Source: Methylacidiphilum sp. Yel (GTDB lineage: Bacteria; Verrucomicrobiota; Verrucomicrobiia; Methylacidiphilales; Methylacidiphilaceae). Taken from it: a stretch of DNA of 45,837 bases. The position numbers and the translations under genes are program-made. The notes below the pieces were generated by a model that was not told the origin of the DNA, did not search any database, and worked only from the letters and a program-made list of their open reading frames with translations. Shown here one piece after another: positions 31,904-40,432 of this stretch. The stretch is from the NCBI RefSeq assembly GCF_004421185.1, contig NZ_LXQB01000027.1, forward strand, positions 1 through 45,837, given 5' to 3'. Within the stretch, counting starts at the first letter, position 1. The number at the start of each line of letters is the position of its first letter.

Positions 31904-33325
31904 ATGAAGGGACCATACCAGTTGGCCATCATCGGAGCAGGAACCGCGGGTTTTGCTGCTGCTTCATTAGCCGCAAAAAAGGGAATCAAAGTCGCCCTGA
32001 TCGAAGGAGCAGAAAAGATTGGAGGGCTTTGTATACTCAAAGGCTGTATGCCTTCAAAAACATTAATTGAATCCAGTCGCCGATTTTGGGATTTGCAACA
32101 AGCCAAAACTTTTGGATTGAAAGTAGAGGCTATTTCAGTGGATATGCAGCAGATTCAATGGAGAAAAAGAAAACTCGTTGAGAGGTTTGCTAAATATAGA
32201 GAAGAAGAGATTTTTTCATTACCAGTAGACTTCATTCAAGCCCAGGCTTCTTTCAAGAGCCCCAACGAATTGGAAATACGAAGAAGAGATGGGGAAAAGC
32301 AACTCCTCTATGCAAATGTTATCCTCATAACGACTGGCTCTATAATCGATCCACTGCCCATTCCAGGCTTAATGGAGTCTGGATTCCTTACAAGCGATTC
32401 AGCACTTGAACTGGAGCATTTGCCAGAAAGTCTTACCATTCTGGGCGGTGGACCTGTTGCTTGCGAATTTGCCCAATTTTTTTCTCGACTCGGTTGCAAA
32501 ACGACAATCATTCAAAGAAGCCCTAGGCTTTTGAAACAATTTGATCCGGAAGTTTCCCAATGCCTCAAGGATTGTTTTACAGCCGAGGGCATAACTGTTT
32601 TTAGCGATACTCAAATTGAATCCGTCTCGATTGTTAATGGGTTGAAAAAAGTTTCTTTCTTTTTTAAAGGAAAAAGGAAGGACGTTTTATCCAAAGAAAT
32701 TTTCTATGCCCTGGGAAGAAAACCGAACCTAAAACATCTTGGATTAGAAAAGATAGGGATTCATACGGATTTTCAATCGCTAGAGGTCAATGATAAAATG
32801 CAGACTTCCATCCCCCATATTTTTGCCGCGGGAGATGCTACAGGCAACTTTGGAATCGTGCACATTGCCAGAGAAGAAGGAGAAATTGCTGCTAAAAACG
32901 CTCTTGAACTCCTAGCGGGTAAAGAACCTAGCCACGTCATTTCAAGGCGTTTGACAATGGAAGTTGTTTTTACTGATCCAGAAATAGCAATGGTAGGCAT
33001 TTTGCCTCGAAATGGTGGAATGATAAGCGCTAAGTATTTTTTTCAAGATCATGGGAAAGCCATTATCGAAGGAAAAGAACATGGGTTTGTAAAAATCTAT
33101 GCTGAGCCTTCCACTGGAGAAATTCTTTGCGGTTCCATTATTGGTCCTCATGCTTCAGAGTTGATTCATCTGTTGAGTACGTGCATGTATTTTAGAGGAA
33201 AAGTTGAGGATCTTTTGCATATGCCTTTTTATCACCCTACCCTTTCCGAAATCTTGGGATACCCAGCCGAAGAAATCTTTTCTGTGCTCCAGAAGCAAAA
33301 AGAAATGAACCAATCTTTTGTTTAG
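31904..33325 (+). CDS. FAD-dependent pyridine nucleotide-disulfide oxidoreductase
   Basis: A 473-residue class I flavoprotein like dihydrolipoyl dehydrogenase and mercuric reductase. The FAD site is LAIIGAGTAGFAAASLAAKK (7-26), the redox disulfide C43-I-L-K-G-C48 appears in GGLCILKGCMPSK (note an unusual 4-residue spacing as in the family), and the NAD(P) site is LTILGGGPVACEFAQF. FAAGDATG closes the FAD domain and the C-terminal His-Glu pair is in HPTLSEILG. Partner protein unknown: no lipoyl-dependent complex genes are adjacent. It might serve a 2-oxoacid dehydrogenase or act as a general disulfide reductase. Confidence 0.9.
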   Translation: MKGPYQLAIIGAGTAGFAAASLAAKKGIKVALIEGAEKIGGLCILKGCMPSKTLIESSRRFWDLQQAKTFGLKVEAISVDMQQIQWRKRKLVERFAKYREEEIFSLPVDFIQAQASFKSPNELEIRRRDGEKQLLYANVILITTGSIIDPLPIPGLMESGFLTSDSALELEHLPESLTILGGGPVACEFAQFFSRLGCKTTIIQRSPRLLKQFDPEVSQCLKDCFTAEGITVFSDTQIESVSIVNGLKKVSFFFKGKRKDVLSKEIFYALGRKPNLKHLGLEKIGIHTDFQSLEVNDKMQTSIPHIFAAGDATGNFGIVHIAREEGEIAAKNALELLAGKEPSHVISRRLTMEVVFTDPEIAMVGILPRNGGMISAKYFFQDHGKAIIEGKEHGFVKIYAEPSTGEILCGSIIGPHASELIHLLSTCMYFRGKVEDLLHMPFYHPTLSEILGYPAEEIFSVLQKQKEMNQSFV

Positions 33326-33370
33326 TGAGGAACACTATTGAAAAAATAACCTTTTTCAACAACAAAAAAA

Positions 33371-34777
33371 ATGAACTTCTCTTTTCCTCTTCCTCCTTTT
33401 CGTTTGTACAATACAATCTCCCGCAAACTTGAGCCCATTAAGCCGATCAATCCTCCGCATGTTACCATGTATGCTTGCGGACCAACAGTATATAACCTTG
33501 CTCATATCGGCAATTTTAGAACCTTTCTCTGTGTGGATCTTCTCCGAAGAGCTCTTGAACTATTCGGATATAAGGTGATTCACACCATGAACTATACCGA
33601 TATAGATGACAAGACAATTGCAGCTTCTCGTGCCGCTGGCCTTTCTCTAGTCGAATATACTCAAAAATATATCGATGCATTCGAACAAGATATGCAAACT
33701 CTTCATTTGCTTAAGCCGCATTTTCAACCAAAGGCCACTGAACACATTGAGAAGATGATTGAATTTATCCGCCAACTGATAGACAAAAACCATGCCTATA
33801 TTGGAGAGGATGGATCAGTTTATTTCCGCATCGCTTCATTCCCTGACTATGGGAAACTTTCTCATTTAGAAAAAGACAAATTAAAACCTGGATCTCACAT
33901 ATTGGCTGATGAATACATCAAAGAACATTATGGGGATTTTGCCTTATGGAAAGCCAAAAAACCGGAAGACGGAGAGGTCGGTTGGATTTCTCCATGGGAA
34001 ATAGGAAGACCGGGATGGCATATAGAATGCTCCACCATGAGTATCTGTTATTTAGGCAATGAAATAGACATTCACTGCGGGGGTGTCGATCTTATTTTTC
34101 CTCATCATGAAAATGAGATAGCGCAGAGCGAGTCTGTGACTGGACAAAATTTCGTTCGCCACTGGTTTCATGTAGCACATGTACTGGTTGAGGGCGAAAA
34201 GATGTCTAAGTCTTTAGGCAATATCTATACTATCCGAGACATTTTAGAAAGAGGATTTAATGAAAGGACGCTTCGGTATCATCTTTTAACGGCTTCCCAT
34301 TATCGACAGACCCTCAATTTCACATGGCAGGGTATGGAAGCCTCACGTGAAGCTGTCAAAAGAATCGATCAGTGGTTAAGCCGCTTCCAAAGCCTCCCTA
34401 AATCTCAGTTCCAACTACAAGAATATGAAGAAGAGACTCGATTTCTTCGCTGCTTTGTTGAGGCTTTAGCGGATGATCTAAATATTACAGAGGCAATCGG
34501 TCATCTTTTCGATTGGATCAGACACACCAATCGGATGATGGATAAAGGAGAGCCTTTACCCCCACTCCAAAGAAGTTGGCAACTTGTTGATACAATCTTA
34601 GGAATCGGAGAATTCAGTGTGGAAATTCCCCCTGAAATTCAAACTTTGCTTCAGATGCGAGCTGAAGCCAGAAAGAACAAGAACTGGGCGACAAGCGATA
34701 GGATCCGACAGCAGCTCCAAGAAATGGGTTGGATAGTCCAAGATACTCCAGAAGGACAAAAAGCATGGAAAGTATAA
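33371..34777 (+). CDS. cysS: Cysteinyl-tRNA synthetase
   Basis: A 468-residue class I synthetase charging tRNA-Cys. The HIGH-type motif is in YNLAHIGNFRTFLCVD, after CGPTVY, the first zinc Cys. ECSTM, HCGGVDLIFPHHENEIAQSE supplies the rest of the zinc site and Cys selectivity. KMSKSLGN is the KMSKS motif. The C-terminal DALR-type helical domain ends MGWIVQDTPEGQKAW. Full length. It overlaps the tmk start by 13 bases. Confidence 0.97.
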   Translation: MNFSFPLPPFRLYNTISRKLEPIKPINPPHVTMYACGPTVYNLAHIGNFRTFLCVDLLRRALELFGYKVIHTMNYTDIDDKTIAASRAAGLSLVEYTQKYIDAFEQDMQTLHLLKPHFQPKATEHIEKMIEFIRQLIDKNHAYIGEDGSVYFRIASFPDYGKLSHLEKDKLKPGSHILADEYIKEHYGDFALWKAKKPEDGEVGWISPWEIGRPGWHIECSTMSICYLGNEIDIHCGGVDLIFPHHENEIAQSESVTGQNFVRHWFHVAHVLVEGEKMSKSLGNIYTIRDILERGFNERTLRYHLLTASHYRQTLNFTWQGMEASREAVKRIDQWLSRFQSLPKSQFQLQEYEEETRFLRCFVEALADDLNITEAIGHLFDWIRHTNRMMDKGEPLPPLQRSWQLVDTILGIGEFSVEIPPEIQTLLQMRAEARKNKNWATSDRIRQQLQEMGWIVQDTPEGQKAWKV

Positions 34778-35406
34778 AAAGACGCTTTATTAGTTTTGAA
34801 GGAAGTGAAGGCTGTGGGAAAACAACCCAGATTCGCCTGCTAAAAAAACGATTAGAAGAGCGGGGACAGAAGGTTATCCTGGTTAGAGAACCTGGATCCA
34901 CACCACTTGGAGAACGATTACGCAGGCTTTTAAAACATTCGGCTATAGGCTTCTGCCCGCTGGCCGAACTCTTTTTGTTTGAAGCGAGTAGAGCAGAGTT
35001 AATAAAAAAAATCATTGGGCCTGAGATTGCACAGAATACATGGGTTCTTGCTGATCGTTTTACCGATTCGACTCTTGTATACCAGGGAGTAGTACGTGGC
35101 ATTCCTCTAAAAACCATTGAAGAGCTCAACCAACTAGCGACGGCCGGTATAAAGCCAACTTTAACGATTCTACTGGACATCCCAGTGAAAAGTTCTCAGT
35201 TTAGGATTAAAAAAAGGGATGGTAAAAAATCAGGTATTGACAAGCTGCAGGCTGACTTTGAGAGTTCCTTAGATACAGTAAGAAAAGCTTATTTAGAGCT
35301 TGCAAGCAGAGAGCCAGAAAGGTTCTATGTCTTGGAAGCCACAGGAAGCCCTGAGGAAATTGCCACTCTTGTATGGGAGAAGATTAGCCATGTCTTTGAG
35401 CTATGA
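34765..35406 (+). CDS. tmk: Thymidylate kinase
   Basis: About 213 residues. It phosphorylates dTMP to dTDP. The start at the ATG at 34765 (AGAAGGA 7 bases upstream) places FISFEGSEGCGKTTQIRLLK at residues 8-27, the P-loop. VLADRFTDSTLVYQGV holds the DRx motif, and the LID stretch is RIKKRDGKKSGIDK. The larger open frame starts upstream but would add residues without family support. Overlaps cysS before and holB after, so translation is coupled. Confidence 0.95.
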   Translation: MESIKRRFISFEGSEGCGKTTQIRLLKKRLEERGQKVILVREPGSTPLGERLRRLLKHSAIGFCPLAELFLFEASRAELIKKIIGPEIAQNTWVLADRFTDSTLVYQGVVRGIPLKTIEELNQLATAGIKPTLTILLDIPVKSSQFRIKKRDGKKSGIDKLQADFESSLDTVRKAYLELASREPERFYVLEATGSPEEIATLVWEKISHVFEL

Positions 35407-36250
35407 AAGTTGTATTCAACTCTTCAAAAAAGGGATTCTGAACCAAAGGATCGCCTCAGCTTATCTCTTCAGCGGTTCCGATGCTTCATTGTTGTTAAAC
35501 GTAGGGATGGCTCTTTCCAGAGAGCTGCTCGAAGGAGATCCATTGAAGCACCCTGATTTTTACTTCGTCCGCCCCCAAACGAAACTAAAGCGCATCAGCG
35601 TTCAGCAAATAAAGGAAGTCTGTCAGCAGCTTTACTTGAAGGCTTATAAAGAATCCAGAAAAGTTTGCCTCATCTTAGAGGCCGAGTCTATGTGTTTAGG
35701 AGGAGGAGAAGCGGCCAATGCCTTTTTAAAAACCCTTGAAGAGCCTCCTTCGCATACCACCATTCTTTTAACTTCAACAAGGCCTTTGTCTATATTTCCA
35801 ACCATTCTTTCCCGATGCATTCGGGTTTCTGTCTATAGTTCTCCGTTTGAAATTTCCACCGAAGACCAAGAGCTTTTGGCCGAAGTGCAAAAATGGATGC
35901 AAATCGACAATGGAGAACCAATAGCAGGGTTCAAAAAGATGGCATTGCTTAATGAGTTTATCCAAAAAACAAAAGCAGAATTGGAAAAGGAAAATGAAGA
36001 AGAATCACTAGAAGAAACCCAAACCTTAATCCATATCAAGCTCATGGATAAAAGGGAACGGTTTTTGCGCCTTCTTGAACAGGCGTACTGGCAAAAGATC
36101 CAAGAAGAACTAAAGAAAGGCTCTCCCAAGAAAAGTTTCTGGAGATATGTGGAAGCGATAAGAACCATAGAGCAGCTCCACCAAGATCTTAGACATGCGG
36201 TAGATGAATCGCTTGCTATTGAAGCCGCATTCCTTCCTCAAACTTTTTAA
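35390..36250 (+). CDS. holB: DNA polymerase III delta' subunit (HolB), short form
   Basis: About 286 residues from the ATG at 35390, overlapping the tmk stop by 17 bases. The delta' subunit is part of the clamp loader. Recognisable: IASAYLFSGSDASLLLNVGM, KHPDFYFVRPQTKLKRISV, QIKEVCQQLYLKAYKESRKV, NAFLKTLEEPPSHTTILL and LSRCIRV (the SRC sensor). The segment that carries the four-Cys zinc module in E. coli delta' (between the first helix and HPD) is absent, leaving a direct link ELLEGDPLKHPDF. The Walker A loop is not conserved, as expected for delta'. The classic arrangement next to tmk supports the call. Confidence 0.9.
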   Translation: MSLSYESCIQLFKKGILNQRIASAYLFSGSDASLLLNVGMALSRELLEGDPLKHPDFYFVRPQTKLKRISVQQIKEVCQQLYLKAYKESRKVCLILEAESMCLGGGEAANAFLKTLEEPPSHTTILLTSTRPLSIFPTILSRCIRVSVYSSPFEISTEDQELLAEVQKWMQIDNGEPIAGFKKMALLNEFIQKTKAELEKENEEESLEETQTLIHIKLMDKRERFLRLLEQAYWQKIQEELKKGSPKKSFWRYVEAIRTIEQLHQDLRHAVDESLAIEAAFLPQTF

Positions 36251-36544
36251 AAGGAAAAGAAAAAAACAGAGTCTAAAAAGCAAACAAAGCCTAGCAAACG
36301 AATCAGAAGGAATATTATTATTTTCAAACAAGAAACAAGAGTTCAAAAGAAGGAAAGAAATTGACAGAATCGATAAAAAAAGAGAAAAAGAGGGAGGAGG
36401 GAATACCTTTCAGTTGAAATATTTAGTTACCGAACATTTTTTGAGCTAGCTAATAACCCCACGCAACCCTAATATTGAAATGAATTGATTGAAAAGAGAT
36501 TTTGCACAAAATGAGAAACATCAGTTTTAGAAAAAAGGGATGAT
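36251..36544. other. Purine-rich intergenic region
   Basis: A 294-base gap before accB. The plus strand is unusually purine-rich (runs such as GAAAAAGAGGGAGGAGGG). A shadow frame continues through from holB but shows no family features. No terminator or convincing promoter was found; AAAGGGATGAT gives the accB ribosome binding site. Confidence 0.4.
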
Positions 36545-36985
36545 ATGGATATAGCTAAAATTGCTGAACTTATCGAACTGATGGTAAAAAACAATCTAAG
36601 TGAAATAGAGATCGAAGAAGAAAATACCAAACTGAGGCTTCGAAAAGACTTTCCTTCCCATCCCCCATTGGTCTCTGCTCCTCCTTCAAGCGGACATCTT
36701 GTCGAAGTCAAAGACAAAGAACCTTCCTTACTTGCTTCTCCCAAGTTTACAGAAATTCGCTCACCTATGGTAGGAATATTTTATAGATCCCCTTCTCCCA
36801 ATGCCCCGCCCTACGTAGAAGTTGGGCAAGAAATCACAGAAGATACCGTAGTCTGCATCATAGAAGCCATGAAAGTCATGAACGAAATTAAAGCAGAAGT
36901 TCACGGGATCATCACAGAGGTGTTGGCGGAAAATGGTAAGCCTGTAGATTTTAACAAGCCTTTGTTCAAAGTAAAACTGCTTTAA
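36545..36985 (+). CDS. accB: Acetyl-CoA carboxylase biotin carboxyl carrier protein
   Basis: A 146-residue BCCP. Residues 1-35 are the N-terminal helix region (IAELIELMVKNNLSEIEIEE, then NTKLRLRK), joined by a Pro/Ser linker to the biotinyl domain (about 70-146). The biotin lysine is K110 in IIEAMKVMNEI, and the thumb-containing segment (RSPSPNAPPYVEVGQ) is present. It would be biotinylated by BirA (26.5 kb). Usually accC follows directly; here the next gene is on the opposite strand, so accB is separate. Confidence 0.96.
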   Translation: MDIAKIAELIELMVKNNLSEIEIEEENTKLRLRKDFPSHPPLVSAPPSSGHLVEVKDKEPSLLASPKFTEIRSPMVGIFYRSPSPNAPPYVEVGQEITEDTVVCIIEAMKVMNEIKAEVHGIITEVLAENGKPVDFNKPLFKVKLL

Positions 36986-37015
36986 TCTTCCTCGATGATA
37001 AAGCTTATCTAGCTG

Positions 37016-37606
37016 TTAGGCACTGTTTTTCCAGGCTTCAATGATCTCTAAAAGGGCATGCACAGCCCAACAATGCATTTCTTGTATTCTTGAGGGATTT
37101 TCACTCGGGACAATCCAGGACATATCGACCTCTCTGCATAGCTCTCCTCCCCCTTTACCCAGAAAAGCGATAGAAAACATGCCCCTATGCTTGGCTGATT
37201 GCGCAGCCTTAAGGAGATTTCGAGAATTACCGCTTGTAGAAAAAAGGATCAGCAGATCTTCTGGATATCCAAGAGCTTCTATCTGCCTTGAAAAGATTTC
37301 TTCAAATCCAAAATCATTTGCAATACAACTAAGCGTAGATCCATCGGATGCTAAAGAGATGGCCGCTAGAGGAGGTCTTTTGGCTCTAAATTTTCCCAAG
37401 AGTTCTTCTGCAAAATGCATGGCTTGAGCAGCACTTCCTCCATTGCCAGCACAAAGGAGCTTTCCATTTTTTTTGAAACAATCGAGCAGTTTATCAGCAA
37501 TTCTAGAGAGAATATCCACAGAATCTAGCATATTGGAAGCTAAGTGGAGTAACTGCTCTAGCTCTCTTTCAATAATTTGGGTTGAATTGACCGACATTTT
37601 TTCCAT
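37016..37606 (-). CDS. gmhA: Phosphoheptose isomerase (GmhA-type SIS protein)
   Basis: About 196 residues from the ATG at 37606; an ATG at 37648 would add 14 residues. The SIS fold is clear: LLCAGNGGSAAQAMHFAEEL (the phosphosugar loop with substrate His), RPPLAAISLASDGSTLSCIA, DLLILFSTSGNSRNLLKA and the C-terminal IQEMHCWAVHALLEIIE, matching GmhA rather than GutQ/KdsD. It would turn sedoheptulose 7-phosphate into heptose 7-phosphate for LPS core. Divergent from the LptG/F-type gene, which fits the LPS theme. Confidence 0.88.
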   Translation of the reverse strand: MEKMSVNSTQIIERELEQLLHLASNMLDSVDILSRIADKLLDCFKKNGKLLCAGNGGSAAQAMHFAEELLGKFRAKRPPLAAISLASDGSTLSCIANDFGFEEIFSRQIEALGYPEDLLILFSTSGNSRNLLKAAQSAKHRGMFSIAFLGKGGGELCREVDMSWIVPSENPSRIQEMHCWAVHALLEIIEAWKNSA

Positions 37607-37630
37607 ATTCTTGTAAAAAAAAAGGTTAGC

Positions 37631-37650
37631 TTGTACATCTTTGTACATCT
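37631..37650. repeat. TTGTACATCT tandem duplication
   Basis: Ten bases, TTGTACATCT, repeated twice head to tail in the short divergent gap between gmhA and the lptG/F-type gene. Each copy contains the palindrome TGTACA. If gmhA starts at the downstream ATG, the repeat lies in the divergent promoter region. Confidence 0.7.
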
Positions 37651-37670
37651 TAGCTCAAGTGGTTTAAATA

Positions 37671-38780
37671 ATGAAAAAAATTTTGTTCCGCTATCTTTTT
37701 AAAGGTTTCCTTTATCCCTTACTCTTTACGATCCTTGCCTTTTGTTCGCTTGTGATCATTGCTGATCTTTTCGGATCATTGGAAGATTTCATTCAAAACA
37801 AAGCCACAGCGCGTCAGATTTTCAACTATTATGTAGCTTATCTTCCAGCCGTGGTGATCATGATTGCTCCTCCTGCTTCCCTTTTTGCTTCTCTTTATTT
37901 TCTCATGCAGCTTCATAGACATGGTGAATTTGTCGCCATGCAAGCCTGCGGGGTTCCCTTGCAAAAAATCTTTGCTCCTTTTTTGATCATAGGTTTTATT
38001 ATGACGGTCTTTCTTATTGCCCTACAGCTTGGTCCAGGTGGCAATTCACAGGCAAAAAGAGATCAAATCATGGAGGATATCAAAGGAAACAAAGGATCGG
38101 TTCATGCTGTAGGCGGCATCATTTACAGGGAAAAGGCAGAAAAAAGAATATGGTATTTCCGCCAGCTCGATTTTGTCAAAAATCAGGGAGAAGATGTTGA
38201 AGTCGTTGTTCAAGAAGATTCTGGAAAAGACCTGAAAAAATACTTCGCTCGTAGAGCCATCTGGAAAGATGGCCATTGGATTCTTAACGATGTCAATCGC
38301 ATCGACTATGACAGTTCGAGTAATTTTCTTCAAAGCACCTATTTTGAGTCTCTCTCCCTTATTTCTTGGACAACACCTCCAAGACAAATGGTGGCGCTTG
38401 AAAAAAAACCGCGCGATCTAAATGCCTCAGAATTATGGAAACTGATCGACAATCCAGGAAATATCCAAAAAACGCTCCTTGCTCCCTATCAAGTCCAATT
38501 CTATACTCTCATTGCCGAACCTCTATCTGTCCTTGTCCTTCTTCTTATTGGGTTAGCAGAAGGAGGAAGACTTAGTAGCAGACATCCGGCTGCAGGAGTT
38601 TTTAATGCGCTTTTTATTCTTATCGCCTTTTATTTGATCTTCCACTTTTTCCAGATTTTAGGTCAAGGCATGAGAATTCCCCCAGCTATTGCAATTTTTA
38701 CCCCCTTATGTGTTTTTGCTACCATCTCTCTTTTTAGAATTGCTCCTCTTTTTGGGATCGGGCTATTAGAGAAAAGCTAA
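37671..38780 (+). CDS. LPS export permease LptG/LptF family
   Basis: A 369-residue YjgP/YjgQ family permease of the Lpt bridge that extracts LPS from the inner membrane. The opening MKKILFRYLFKGFLYPLLFT and LVIIADLFGSLEDFIQ form TM1 and the first gating segment. TM2 and TM3 lie near residues 60-80 and 100-120, followed by the periplasmic jellyroll (about 130-265) and three helices (about 280-360). GEFVAMQACGVPLQKIFAPF is the conserved coupling helix that contacts LptB. F and G cannot be separated with confidence. The gene overlaps nothing; the convergent PpiD-like gene ends 6 bases away. Confidence 0.92.
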   Translation: MKKILFRYLFKGFLYPLLFTILAFCSLVIIADLFGSLEDFIQNKATARQIFNYYVAYLPAVVIMIAPPASLFASLYFLMQLHRHGEFVAMQACGVPLQKIFAPFLIIGFIMTVFLIALQLGPGGNSQAKRDQIMEDIKGNKGSVHAVGGIIYREKAEKRIWYFRQLDFVKNQGEDVEVVVQEDSGKDLKKYFARRAIWKDGHWILNDVNRIDYDSSSNFLQSTYFESLSLISWTTPPRQMVALEKKPRDLNASELWKLIDNPGNIQKTLLAPYQVQFYTLIAEPLSVLVLLLIGLAEGGRLSSRHPAAGVFNALFILIAFYLIFHFFQILGQGMRIPPAIAIFTPLCVFATISLFRIAPLFGIGLLEKS

Positions 38781-38786
38781 AACAAA

Positions 38787-40313
38787 TTATTTATCTTGTA
38801 TACCGGCAGTTTGCAACAAGGAAGTAGGAGGCATATAACCTGGCTGTTTGCTTCTCCACAGTACCCATTCCTCTAGGAATGCTTGTCTTCTGCTCATAAG
38901 CAGATCTTTTTCAAGCTTGTTTTTAATTTCCATCTCATTGGGCAATGCGGGAGCGAAGCGGTTCTGTAGATAAATAAAAACTCCACCTTCAGGTGTAGGC
39001 AGAAAACGACTTAACCGCGATGGTTCCAATAGCTGACAAGCAAAACCTATTTCAGCAGCCGCGTTTAAGTCTTTTGGAGGATCAACAGGAACAAAAGATG
39101 GAGGCTTTTCTATCAAAAGGCCTTGAGCCCTGGCTACTTGTTCGATGTCCTTCCCTTCTTTCAGCGCCTTATTTAGCTCTTTTTCAATAGCAGTCGATTT
39201 TTCGAAAAGAGCTTCAAAGGCCTTCTTTCGCTTGAGTTTTTCTTCAATGATAGATTTTACTTGCTCAAAAGGACGTAACACCCCTTTTTCTACCCCAAGG
39301 AGAACGATGACATAATATCCTTTAGAAGTTTCAATCGGATCACTAACAGGCTTTTCTTGAGAGAGTTCAAAAACGGCTTTGGCAAATTTTTCAGGTTCCT
39401 CTAGCTCTGTAGGAGGATGATCCAAAGAAAAAAACGGGGTAAGGCGGTAAGAAAGATTTTTTTCTCTAGCGATCTTTTCAATCTCCGCAGTTTGAGAAGA
39501 TTCCATGAGTCTTTGAGTATCTACTGAAAAATCTTCGGCTTTTTCTAAAAGCTTCCTTTTGGCCTCTTCAAGTTCTTTTCCTTTTAGAGATTGCCATTCT
39601 GGAGGAAAAGAAAAAAACACATAGCCTGCTTTTCTTTTTTCGGCCGTATAATAGTCCGGATCCTTGGAATGGCTTTTATATTCTTTTTCAATTTCTTCGG
39701 GTTTCACTTGAAGACCTTGCATAAAAGGATCGATCTTGAGCCTGAATAGAACGACCTGCACAGCACCAAAGGTCATGTTATAAATTTCATCTAATTCCCC
39801 TGAAACAACTTCTACGGGAGCAACCAAAACTTTTTTAACCTCCCCAATTACAAGCTCTTCATGCATCACCTGCAAAAATCTTTCTTCGGTTATCCCTTGT
39901 GGAACTAAGAAGGAAGAAACAAAACGTTGATAAATTGCAGGATCATATTTTCCCTCCTTCTGAAGAAAGGGAAGCTGCTGAATGAATTGAACAACTTCTT
40001 CTTCAGGAACCAAGCAATGCAACTCTTTTGCGGCTTGTAGGAAAAGCAATCTCGTCCAGGCCATTTGATCGAGTATTTGCTGGAGATTCTCCCCATAAGG
40101 TTGATTCCCAGAGCTCAAGGCAATCTCTATCGAGCTGGCTTGTCTAGCTAATCTGAACGTTTCCAATGAAATGCTCTTGCCAGCAATTTTGGCAACAGAG
40201 GGATTTTTTAATCCGCTCATAGCGGGTATGTTAAAAAACAGCAGGAAGGAGACGCCAATGACGGCAAGCACAACTACAAGCAACCACGAATGCGTACGCA
40301 ATATTTTCAACAT
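38787..40313 (-). CDS. PpiD/SurA-like membrane-anchored peptidyl-prolyl isomerase
   Basis: A 508-residue periplasmic folding factor. A single N-terminal membrane anchor (WLLVVVLAVIGVSFLLFF, about 9-26) is followed by a SurA-N-like helical region (AGKSISLETFRLARQ; FLVPQGITEERFLQVMHEEL) and a parvulin-like domain (about 270-370: LSQEKPVSDPIETSKGYYVI). The parvulin core is divergent, without the usual GG-x-LG-x motif, so isomerase activity is uncertain. A C-terminal region has a second helical domain. The N-terminal anchor plus SurA_N matches PpiD. Divergent with lnt across 119 bases. Confidence 0.8.
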   Translation of the reverse strand: MLKILRTHSWLLVVVLAVIGVSFLLFFNIPAMSGLKNPSVAKIAGKSISLETFRLARQASSIEIALSSGNQPYGENLQQILDQMAWTRLLFLQAAKELHCLVPEEEVVQFIQQLPFLQKEGKYDPAIYQRFVSSFLVPQGITEERFLQVMHEELVIGEVKKVLVAPVEVVSGELDEIYNMTFGAVQVVLFRLKIDPFMQGLQVKPEEIEKEYKSHSKDPDYYTAEKRKAGYVFFSFPPEWQSLKGKELEEAKRKLLEKAEDFSVDTQRLMESSQTAEIEKIAREKNLSYRLTPFFSLDHPPTELEEPEKFAKAVFELSQEKPVSDPIETSKGYYVIVLLGVEKGVLRPFEQVKSIIEEKLKRKKAFEALFEKSTAIEKELNKALKEGKDIEQVARAQGLLIEKPPSFVPVDPPKDLNAAAEIGFACQLLEPSRLSRFLPTPEGGVFIYLQNRFAPALPNEMEIKNKLEKDLLMSRRQAFLEEWVLWRSKQPGYMPPTSLLQTAGIQDK

Positions 40314-40432
40314 ATTTCGTTCTTATCCTTATTAGCTATATTTCTTTGGAATACGCATAAAAGAGAAAAAGGAGAAGAAAAGAAAATTCCTTTTTTCATT
40401 CCCTTTAATTTTCATAAGTTTTAAAACCATCC

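Noticed and set aside
34614-35180. 188-aa minus-strand frame opposite cysS and tmk
   Set aside because: Antisense to tmk with its intact P-loop; low-complexity Ser-rich content typical of a reversed frame.
36204-36449. 81-aa Lys-rich plus-strand frame after holB
   Set aside because: An out-of-frame continuation in a purine-rich stretch; composition explains the open frame.
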